Below are positions 9,358 through 16,242 of a stretch of 64,000 nt of DNA, piece by piece. How positions within the stretch are numbered: position 1 is the first letter of the stretch; each line of letters opens with the position of its first letter. The notes beneath the pieces were generated by a model. It was not told where the DNA came from. It saw only the letters and a program-made list of their open reading frames with translations, and did not search any database. The DNA comes from JBFJKD01 sp041601945. GTDB lineage: Bacteria > Pseudomonadota > Gammaproteobacteria > Pseudomonadales > Porticoccaceae. The position numbers were made by a program, and so were the translations under genes. The stretch lies in NCBI GenBank assembly GCA_041601945.1, contig JBFIHG010000005.1, forward strand, positions 1-64,000, written 5' to 3'.

Positions 9358-10449
9358 ATGGATAATGTTTCTGCGGTAGCAAAGTTTGTGTTGCTGTTTG
9401 CGGCTTTTGTGGTGGTGATTGCCGGCATGAAAATGGCGGAGCCCTTGTTGGTGCCATTTTTGTTGTCAGTGTTTATTGCACTAATCTGTTTTCCGATTCT
9501 GACGTGGCTTAAATCGAAACGGGTGCCCAATAGTGTGGCCATCCTGCTGATTGTGCTGGCGGTGGTGCTGGTGGGGATGTTGGTCGGTGCCGTGGTGGGC
9601 GCGTCCATTCGCGATTTTCGCGAAGAGTTGCCGACCTACCAGACCCGCTTGCAGGGTATGAGCGTAGTGGTGCAGCAATGGTTTGCGCAGCGGGGTCTGA
9701 TATTCGATGGTAACCAGTGGCGGGAAAGTTTTAATCCCAGCGCAGTGATGCAACTGGCGGGCAATACGCTCGCATCGTTTGGCAATGTGATGACCAATGC
9801 CTTTTTGATCTTGCTCACAGTTATTTTTATTCTGACGGAGGAAACTGGATTTCGCGATAAACTGCGATCCGCGCGCGGCTCGTCCGAATCACTGGCGGGA
9901 CTGGAAACATTTATTCACAGTGTTAATCGCTATCTATCGATCAAAACATTATTGAGTCTGGCCACTGGCGCACTGGTGGTGGTGTGGCTGTGGCTGCTGG
10001 GTGTCGACTATGCGGTGATGTGGGGATTGCTGGCATTTTTGCTGAATTTTGTGCCCACTATTGGTTCGATTCTCGCGGCGGTGCCCGCAGTGCTGTTGGC
10101 GCTGATTCAGCTCAACCCCTGGTCGGCTGGATTGGTGGCGATCGGTTATGTGGTTATCAATGTTGTATTCGGTAATATTCTCGAACCGCGATTGATGGGC
10201 CGCGGCTTGAATCTGTCGCCACTAGTGGTATTTTTATCGTTGGTATTTTGGGGTTGGGTACTGGGCCCGGTGGGCATGCTGTTGTCCATTCCGCTGACGA
10301 TACTGGTCAAGATCGCCCTGGAAAATGATCCGCAAACTCGCTGGCTGGGCATTATGCTGGGTGCGGGCAAGGTGGAGCCCGTGATCAGTAATGAAAGTAG
10401 CGAGCCAGCAGCAATTTACGATCAAACGACTGCTAAAGAAGATGATTAA
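9358..10449 (+). CDS. AI-2E family transporter (PerM/UPF0118)
   Basis: The 363-residue inner-membrane protein has the layout of this family. Two N-terminal helices (FVLLFAAFVVVIAGMKMAEP and a neighbour) are followed by a central soluble segment of about 90 residues. A C-terminal group of helices carries LLAFLLNFVPTIGSILAAVP and the family motif GNILEPRLMGRGLNLSPLVV. The family was named after the E. coli autoinducer-2 exporter TqsA but also includes PerM and Na+/H+ antiporters, so the substrate is open. The good ribosome binding site AAGGAAGG precedes the ATG by about 15 bases. The stop is one base before the start chosen for the next gene. Confidence 0.92.
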   Translation: MDNVSAVAKFVLLFAAFVVVIAGMKMAEPLLVPFLLSVFIALICFPILTWLKSKRVPNSVAILLIVLAVVLVGMLVGAVVGASIRDFREELPTYQTRLQGMSVVVQQWFAQRGLIFDGNQWRESFNPSAVMQLAGNTLASFGNVMTNAFLILLTVIFILTEETGFRDKLRSARGSSESLAGLETFIHSVNRYLSIKTLLSLATGALVVVWLWLLGVDYAVMWGLLAFLLNFVPTIGSILAAVPAVLLALIQLNPWSAGLVAIGYVVINVVFGNILEPRLMGRGLNLSPLVVFLSLVFWGWVLGPVGMLLSIPLTILVKIALENDPQTRWLGIMLGAGKVEPVISNESSEPAAIYDQTTAKEDD

Positions 10450-10450
10450 C

Positions 10451-12025
10451 ATGGCGCCTGGCAACATGTCTTACAGTTGGTCTCTGCGACTAATGCTGGT
10501 GTTGCTGCTCACGGGTTGTGGGGAGGCGGGCAAGCAAGCACCGGCAGTGGCAGAAAAAAATGCGTCGACAACCGGTATCCAATGGTTCGCCGGTACGGTC
10601 GAAGAAGCGTTTGCCCATGCCGAGACAGTGAACAAGCCGGTGTTTCTGTATTGGGGCGCCGACTGGTGCCCGCCCTGTAATCAGCTCAAGGCCACGGTGT
10701 TCGAACAGCGAGAATTTATCGAACAAAGTCGCCTGTTTATCCCTGTTTATCTCGATGGCGACACGCCCCGCGCGCAACAAATTGGCGAGCAGCTTGGCGT
10801 GATGGGTTATCCGACGGTGATCGTATTTAACCCGTCCGGCGAGGAGTTAACCCGTATACCCGGCGGCATTAATCTGGATCATTATCTGCGGGTGCTCGCG
10901 CTGTCCCTTGAACATTTGCGTCCCGCCGCTGCATTGGTCGCGGCGGCGGTTAGCGGGGAGCGCCTCTCGCAAGACGATTGTCAGTTGTTGGCCTGGTATA
11001 GCTGGGCGCAGGATAATGGGCGCACGTTGGCGGGCAGGGATCCGCTGGCGGTGTTTACCCGGTTGCTGGAAATCTGCGGCGACACCAGCGCAGTGGTGAA
11101 CAGTCGCCTGGGTATGGCAGCGCTGAATGCGTGGTTAATGGTGGATCATAGTGAAGAAGCTTTACGCTCCGCAACCGGCGAGTACCAATTGTTAGTTGAA
11201 ACTGTACTCGATGATCGCGAATTGTCGATCGCAAATATCGAGCCGATAATTTATCAGGCTGGAGATATTGTTGGCGCACTGACAGCCCCCGGCGCGGAGC
11301 GGGAAACATTGCGGCAGCGCTGGCTGAGCCGACTACAGAGCCTGAGTGCGGATCCACAGGTTGCACTGGCGGATCGTCTGGCTACGCTCTACGGCGAGCT
11401 GCAACTGGCGCGGTTGTCGCACTCTTTTGATGGGTATGGGCCGGAGTTAATTACCCGAGTGCAACAGCAAGTTGTCTGGGCGGACAAACATGCGACGACA
11501 TCCTTTGAACGCCATGTGGTAATCAGCGTGGCGTGGGATGTGCTTTATGAAGCAGGCCTGGAGCGTCAGGCGGGGGACTTGCTGTTGGCGGAAATGGAGA
11601 AGTCTCAGTCGCCCTATTATTTTATGCTGGAGCTGGCGAACATCGCGGAAAAAGCTGGCCGGGAAGACGAGGCTCTGGCGTGGCTGGAGCGCGCCTGGCA
11701 CGCAGCAACCGGTTCCGCAACACGTTTTCAGTGGGGCGTGAACTACCTGCAGGGGCTGTTAAAAATGTCCCCTGAAGATACGCAGCGGATTGAAGCGACG
11801 GGTGTTGCCGTGTTGTCGGAGCTGGCACAACAGGACGCGCCGCTGTTCCAGCGCAACCGGCAACGGCTGGAAAAACTTGGTACGGCGCTAGTGGAGTGGA
11901 ACGAATTTTTCGAACAACCTGCAGTACTTGCTGCGTTTCGAGCACAATTGATGCCGTTATGCGAGACAGATGCCACGGCGTCTTCGACAACCACTTTTTG
12001 CCGGGAGTATCTGGTAACGGAGTAA
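10451..12025 (+). CDS. Thioredoxin-fold lipoprotein with long helical C-terminal region
   Basis: The N-terminus is a lipoprotein signal (SLRLMLVLLLTGC) whose cysteine would be lipidated, so the protein is anchored in a periplasm-facing membrane. A thioredoxin-like domain follows (about residues 45-150) with WGADWCPPCNQLK as the CxxC redox centre and GVMGYPTVIVF carrying the cis-proline. The remaining 350 residues are alanine/leucine-rich helices resembling helical repeats and have no motif I know. Starts at 10442, 10451 and 10466 are all possible; 10451 was chosen because it follows the upstream stop by one base. The protein may be a periplasmic thiol reductase or chaperone-like reductant. 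The helical region could bind a client. Confidence 0.8.
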   Translation: MAPGNMSYSWSLRLMLVLLLTGCGEAGKQAPAVAEKNASTTGIQWFAGTVEEAFAHAETVNKPVFLYWGADWCPPCNQLKATVFEQREFIEQSRLFIPVYLDGDTPRAQQIGEQLGVMGYPTVIVFNPSGEELTRIPGGINLDHYLRVLALSLEHLRPAAALVAAAVSGERLSQDDCQLLAWYSWAQDNGRTLAGRDPLAVFTRLLEICGDTSAVVNSRLGMAALNAWLMVDHSEEALRSATGEYQLLVETVLDDRELSIANIEPIIYQAGDIVGALTAPGAERETLRQRWLSRLQSLSADPQVALADRLATLYGELQLARLSHSFDGYGPELITRVQQQVVWADKHATTSFERHVVISVAWDVLYEAGLERQAGDLLLAEMEKSQSPYYFMLELANIAEKAGREDEALAWLERAWHAATGSATRFQWGVNYLQGLLKMSPEDTQRIEATGVAVLSELAQQDAPLFQRNRQRLEKLGTALVEWNEFFEQPAVLAAFRAQLMPLCETDATASSTTTFCREYLVTE

Positions 12026-12037
12026 CAGGGTGTCGCG

Positions 12038-12757
12038 ATGAAAAAAATTACTGGCGCCCATGTAAATAGCTCGACGAGTGCAGTTCACAAAACCGCGCAA
12101 GAGGGTGATCCGCAAGCGACGCTGCGCGCGTTACTACCGGGGGCAAAATTAACGATCACCGCGCTGCATAATTTGCCGGAACTGCGCCTGTGGTTAATTG
12201 ATCCAGTGGGTATGCACGCGCCGCTATTGGAGCAGGAGGTCAATGCGGTGTTCGCCACGCCACCCTATTGGTGTTTTTGTTGGGGGAGCGGTAAGGCGCT
12301 GGCTGAATATATTGTGCGGGAAATCCCGGAAAAAATTGCAGGTGCCGTGGTGCTGGATTTCGGGTGTGGCAATGGCGTGGCGGCAATTGCTGCCGCGCTG
12401 GCTGGTGCACGACGGGTTATTGCTTGTGACAGTGATCCGGCGGCGCTCGCCGTCGCGGCGCGCAATGCCGACCTGAATGGGGTTGAACTTAGTTATTCAT
12501 CTGATATTTTTGAGGTGGATGAACGGGTTGATTATTTATTTGCGGCAGACGTTCTCTACGATCGGGATAATTTTTCGCTTTTGCAACGGTTCCGGCAGCT
12601 TGCCGGGCAGGTGATTCTCGCAGACTCGCGGGTGCCGGACTTCGCTGCCGATGGTTATACGCAGATACAGCGCCAATGGTCGGTAACCCAACCGAACCTG
12701 GGGGAGCCCCCACAAGTGGGACAGGTTACGTTTTATCGCGCGTTTTGCAGCGGTTAA
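12038..12757 (+). CDS. Class I SAM-dependent methyltransferase (PrmA/ETFB-KMT-like)
   Basis: The 239-residue protein has the class I methyltransferase motif I VLDFGCGNGVAAIAAALAGA. An acidic residue follows after the next strand (IACDSDPAAL). Motif DYLFAADVLYDRDN is close to the D-V-x-Y-D of the lysine methyltransferases of the ETFB-KMT/METTL20 and nicotinamide N-methylase-like group. The preceding PPYWCFCWGSGKALAEYI fits the same group, which methylates protein lysines in the few studied cases. The target here is unknown. It starts 12 bases after the lipoprotein gene and is probably the last gene of that transcript. Confidence 0.85.
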   Translation: MKKITGAHVNSSTSAVHKTAQEGDPQATLRALLPGAKLTITALHNLPELRLWLIDPVGMHAPLLEQEVNAVFATPPYWCFCWGSGKALAEYIVREIPEKIAGAVVLDFGCGNGVAAIAAALAGARRVIACDSDPAALAVAARNADLNGVELSYSSDIFEVDERVDYLFAADVLYDRDNFSLLQRFRQLAGQVILADSRVPDFAADGYTQIQRQWSVTQPNLGEPPQVGQVTFYRAFCSG

Positions 12758-12892
12758 TGCCCGGGTATCCGCAGTCGCTGTTGGTTTGGTGAAACAGGCC
12801 TCTCGCGATGTTGTTCTTCATACCGACAAGATTTGGCAGTAAGATCTGCTGCTCTTCTAAATAACAATAGTGACTGGTACCGGAAATGGGTG

Positions 12893-13570
12893 GTGAACGT
12901 GAAGGAATCGAAACCGATTAATACTGCGTGGCTGGAACGGGTGGTTAGCGCGCAGCAAGCGGAACAAAAAGCGATATCGCGGCTGTTACACGACGAGTTC
13001 GGTCAATCGCTGGTGGCGGCCAAAAGTTTTGCCGTTGCGATTGCGCAAATGCGCGACGGAGAGCCGCTCGACAATATTCGCGACATGGCAGATGCCGTCA
13101 AGGAGATGATAGAAGGCACCTATATAGCCGCTTACGATCTGATGCGGGAGCTTGATACGGGAGTCGCGACGGAGGCGCCGTTCGAGGAACAAGTGCAGAG
13201 TTTATTGCAATACCTGCGCTTCGAACAAAAACGTATCGCGTTGTCGTTCACCGGCGGCAACCAAATTGACCACCTGCCGAACTGGGCGCGAGCGCTGCTC
13301 TTGCGTTTTACGCGCACGCTGCTAACCTGCGTTAATCGCCATGCTAGTGGCGTCAATAAAATTAAATTGATAGCGACTGCGGACGCTGATGGCCGTGCGA
13401 CGCTGGCGGTTACGCATAATGGCATAGCCACAGGGCCACAGTTTGAACGACATCCGTTGTTGCTTGGGTTGGTGCGCGGTGTGCAGGAATTAGCTGGAGA
13501 GTGTGTGTTGAGTGAAGATACGTCGGCACAAGAACATATAACCCTGACTTTCGATTTCCCTGTGGATTAG
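12893..13570 (+). CDS. NarX/UhpB-type sensor protein with degenerate ATPase domain
   Basis: The protein has no membrane segment and no input domain. It begins almost at once with a HisKA_3-type dimerisation helix (EQKAISRLLHDEFGQSL) that keeps the phospho-acceptor histidine and the DxxxQ phosphatase signature (DEFGQ). The C-terminal half has the size of an HATPase domain, but its boxes are eroded. The N-box reads LLTCVNRHASG, the D-x-G-x-G box reads THNGIATG, and no G-T motif precedes the last strand. I infer weak or no kinase activity, with phosphatase or scaffold activity possible. The start is uncertain: GTG codons at 12890, 12893 and 12899 and a TTG at 12833 are in frame. It lies 11 bases before the response regulator gene, its likely partner. 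Confidence 0.75.
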   Translation: MNVKESKPINTAWLERVVSAQQAEQKAISRLLHDEFGQSLVAAKSFAVAIAQMRDGEPLDNIRDMADAVKEMIEGTYIAAYDLMRELDTGVATEAPFEEQVQSLLQYLRFEQKRIALSFTGGNQIDHLPNWARALLLRFTRTLLTCVNRHASGVNKIKLIATADADGRATLAVTHNGIATGPQFERHPLLLGLVRGVQELAGECVLSEDTSAQEHITLTFDFPVD

Positions 13571-13581
13571 CCGGACGCGAT

Positions 13582-14214
13582 ATGGGCGACTCAACTGTCT
13601 CGGTATTGCTTGTCGACGACCACTCTGTGGTACGTGCCGGGTTTCGCTATTTGCTGGAGCGGGTGGATGGTTTCGTGGTCATCGAATCCGATTCTGCGGA
13701 GGCGGCCTATCGCATTTACCGGGAAAAAAAACCTGACGTGGTGGTTATCGATATGTCCATGCCGGGGATCGGTGGGCTGGAAGGGATTCGCAGATTGCGG
13801 GCCAGCGACGAAAAATCGTGCATTATTGTTTTGAGTATGTACAACGATCCGTCTTTCGTGACGCGAGCTATGGAGATGGGTGCGCTGGGCTATCTGAGTA
13901 AAAATTGCGGGCCCGATGAGTTGGCCAAAGCGATTGCCGCAGTGATGAGGGGTGAGCGTTATTTCAGTTCTGATATTGCGCTTGAAACGGCCGGTGACGC
14001 AGGCGGCACCGAGATCAGCAGTTTGTCGACCCGAGAATTTCAGGTGTTTCGTATGTTGGCGGAGGGTGCTTCGGTGAAGAATATTGCGGATACCCTGAGT
14101 TTAAGCCCCAAGACGGTTAGCAATCATCGGAGCAATATTATGGAAAAGCTGCAGATACACAGTGCGGTTGAGATGACACGATTAGCGGTGCGCGAGGGTA
14201 TTATCGACGCCTGA
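13582..14214 (+). CDS. NarL/FixJ-family response regulator with LuxR-type HTH
   Basis: The 210-residue protein has a complete receiver domain: acidic pair VDDH at 11-14, phospho-acceptor Asp57 in VVVIDMSMPG, the Ser/Thr position in VLSMY and Lys in LSKN. A LuxR-type helix-turn-helix follows (LSTREFQVFRMLAEGASVKN, then LSPKTVSNHRSNIMEKL). It resembles UvrY/GacA in length and order. It is paired with the degenerate sensor upstream and stands just before the promoter of the chemosensory operon, so it may control that operon, but nothing in the sequence proves this. Confidence 0.92.
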   Translation: MGDSTVSVLLVDDHSVVRAGFRYLLERVDGFVVIESDSAEAAYRIYREKKPDVVVIDMSMPGIGGLEGIRRLRASDEKSCIIVLSMYNDPSFVTRAMEMGALGYLSKNCGPDELAKAIAAVMRGERYFSSDIALETAGDAGGTEISSLSTREFQVFRMLAEGASVKNIADTLSLSPKTVSNHRSNIMEKLQIHSAVEMTRLAVREGIIDA

Positions 14215-14282
14215 ATAGCGTCTCGTTGGCGATCATTAGTGCCATTTATTTTCGGCTGTCGTTTGATCTGCGTATTACGACG

Positions 14283-14311
14283 TTGACGGCAAAGATTGAA
14301 AAGAGTATAAA
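14283..14311 (+). promoter_or_regulatory. Sigma-70 promoter of the chemosensory operon
   Basis: TTGACG (14283-14288), a 17-base spacer and TATAAA (14306-14311) match the consensus at five of six positions each. The element lies in the AT-rich 264-base gap between the response regulator stop and the first chemosensory gene, with about 165 bases of leader before the chosen start at 14479. Nothing else could be identified in this gap. Confidence 0.75.
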
Positions 14312-14478
14312 TTTCTTTCGTAAGTGATTGATTAAAAAGATTTAATAAGTAAAATCAAGGCGTTAGATCAGGTGTATTTTTCTCCTGGAGCAATCAGTTG
14401 ATGATTGTGGTAAATCGGCTGGAACGAAAGTTTTCAGCACGACTGACGCTATATCGTGAACATAACGGAGGTGGTCGC

Positions 14479-15201
14479 TTGAACGACATAATCAAAATAT
14501 CCTGCATCGGTGTCGATGACAAGGACGTGGCTGTGATTAGCAGTATTCTCAAACTGGCACCCGAGCTGAAGGGTAAGTTTGAATTGATTGATACCGAGCA
14601 GAAAAGCGCCGCAAATCTGCTGTTTGTCAATGCGGACGACGCGGAAGCGCTCGGTGAATGGGAGGCTTTCAGCGCCGCACATGGCGATGTAGTGCCCATT
14701 GTTATTTACAGTGGCGAAGCGCCCGATATCGACGCCATTACCATGAAACGTCCGCTGGCGATGCGACGTCTTATCGATAGCCTGAAAACCATCATATCCA
14801 CCGAACGGGAAGTGATGGTAACGACAACCGGGGTCGGAGGGGTTAAAAAGATTCTGGTGGTGGATGACAGTTTTCCAGTGCGCAAATACATGGAGCAGAA
14901 GCTGCCGTTGTTGGCCGACGGTGAACTCAGCTTGAATTTTGCGGAATCCGGGGCCGAAGCAGTCGAGCGTGTCAAGGAAACCGCCTACGACCTGATTTTT
15001 CTCGACGTCATGATGGACGATATGAATGGGTACAAAGTTTGTAAGTGGGTGAAAACAGTGCGGCCCGAGACCGTGGTGGTGATGTTGACCAGTAAAAATT
15101 CGCCGTTTGACAAGGTGCGCGGCACCATGTCGGGGTGTGATGATTATGTGGTGAAGCCCCCCAAAGACGAAACTCTGAAGGATATATTACAGCGTTTTTA
15201 G
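14479..15201 (+). CDS. PilG-like response regulator with extra degenerate N-terminal domain
   Basis: The 240-residue protein has a C-terminal receiver of PilG type (about residues 122-240): VVDD at 127-130, phospho-acceptor Asp176 in LIFLDVMMDDMNGYKVC, the Thr position in MLTSK and Lys in VKPP. Residues 1-115 look like a second, eroded receiver (LLFVNADD, PIVIYSGE, KRPLAMRRLIDSL in the places of strands 3 to 5) without a usable aspartate. The start is the TTG at 14479, because a perfect GGAGGT at 14467-14472 precedes it by six bases. The longer frame from 14398 has no such site. This is the first gene of the chemosensory operon and probably passes the signal to a motility or surface-behaviour target. 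Confidence 0.85.
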   Translation: MNDIIKISCIGVDDKDVAVISSILKLAPELKGKFELIDTEQKSAANLLFVNADDAEALGEWEAFSAAHGDVVPIVIYSGEAPDIDAITMKRPLAMRRLIDSLKTIISTEREVMVTTTGVGGVKKILVVDDSFPVRKYMEQKLPLLADGELSLNFAESGAEAVERVKETAYDLIFLDVMMDDMNGYKVCKWVKTVRPETVVVMLTSKNSPFDKVRGTMSGCDDYVVKPPKDETLKDILQRF

Positions 15202-15273
15202 AGCGTGCTGAGCCAAGTGTAGCCAAAACTTGCCAGAGCGTTTGCGGAAAAGAATTATGAGGATGAGATCACA

Positions 15274-15636
15274 ATGGCAGTTGCGAAAGTCCTGGTGGTG
15301 GATGATTCGCCGGCGGAGTTGGAAAACATCCAAGCAATGGTGGCTGCAACCGGTCGCACAGTGTTGGCGGCTACTTCCGGGCACGAGGCGGTGGCTCTTG
15401 CTACCAGCGAGCAGCCCGATCTGATTTTTCTGGATATCGTCATGGACGATCTGGACGGCTATGGCGCCTGTCAGGCGATTCGCGAAAATCCTGACACCAG
15501 CCACATCCCGGTGGTGATGGTGAGTTCAAAAAATCAGCGGTTTGATCGTATATGGGCGGATCGTCACGGTGCCAACGGCGTCATTTCAAAACCCTATAGC
15601 GCGCAGGAAATTACTGCGGAGCTGGAAAAGTACTGA
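15274..15636 (+). CDS. PilH-like single-domain response regulator
   Basis: The 120-residue protein consists of one receiver domain: VVDDSPAE at 8-15, phospho-acceptor Asp54 in LIFLDIVMDDLDGYGAC, Ser in MVSSK and Lys in SKPYS. The stretch QRFDRIWADRHGA is typical of PilH rather than CheY. PilH proteins act beside PilG as a phosphate sink or antagonist in Pil-Chp systems. The ATG at 15274 has GAGGA about ten bases upstream. A close paralogue lies at 22993-23364 on the other strand. Confidence 0.9.
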   Translation: MAVAKVLVVDDSPAELENIQAMVAATGRTVLAATSGHEAVALATSEQPDLIFLDIVMDDLDGYGACQAIRENPDTSHIPVVMVSSKNQRFDRIWADRHGANGVISKPYSAQEITAELEKY

Positions 15637-15647
15637 CTGGAAACTCT

Positions 15648-16172
15648 GTGGAAAATCAAGATTCGCGATTGGTGATACCCAGTGAAGCTCTGCAAAAAGA
15701 GTTTGTGCTGGCGAGTGCACCCTCCGTTACGCCGGATACCAGCGTATTGCAAGGCACATTTCATGGCTTTGTCATCGGCGAAATTGGTTTACTGCTGCCC
15801 AAAGAAGAAATCTCTGAAGTGCTGGAAAGTATTAACAGTTGTCGTTTACCGAATACTTCCGCGGTGCTATACGGCATGGCCAATTTGCGCGGAAAAATAG
15901 TTCCGCTCTTTGATTTACACCGCCTGCTGGGTGTCGAACCCGCGCCGCAACGTATGTTTTTGGTGATTGGCGATGGCGGCGACGCGGCCGGCGTGTTGCT
16001 GGATCGGTTGCCCCGCCGGGTAGTTATTGCAGCAACCGATAAATTACCAATGATTCCGCCGTTGCCGCCCTCCCTGCGGCCATTTGCGCGCGGGGCCTAC
16101 GATGTGGACGGGGTGTGGCTCGACTGGGATTTAGCAGGTTTTTTTGAATCTTTACAGGGGCAGATCAGTTAA
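15648..16172 (+). CDS. CheW-domain protein (PilI-like)
   Basis: The 174-residue protein has an N-terminal tail of about 35 residues followed by a CheW fold: FVIGEIGLLLPKEEISEVL, then LYGMANLRGKIVPLFDLHRL, the conserved R-G-x-x-x-P-x-x-x-L core. CheW proteins couple the receptor to the kinase. Its place between the PilH-like gene and the PilJ-type receptor is the position of pilI in Pseudomonas. The start is a GTG at 15648, 11 bases after the upstream stop. A short imperfect inverted repeat in the 70-base gap downstream (GGTGC...GCACC) may tune expression of the receptor gene. Confidence 0.9.
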   Translation: MENQDSRLVIPSEALQKEFVLASAPSVTPDTSVLQGTFHGFVIGEIGLLLPKEEISEVLESINSCRLPNTSAVLYGMANLRGKIVPLFDLHRLLGVEPAPQRMFLVIGDGGDAAGVLLDRLPRRVVIAATDKLPMIPPLPPSLRPFARGAYDVDGVWLDWDLAGFFESLQGQIS

Positions 16173-16242
16173 TAACTGGTGCCACACCGTTGTGCACCGG
16201 TTCCCGAATTTATTAATGCAAGGCTGAGTAAGGCGAATACGT

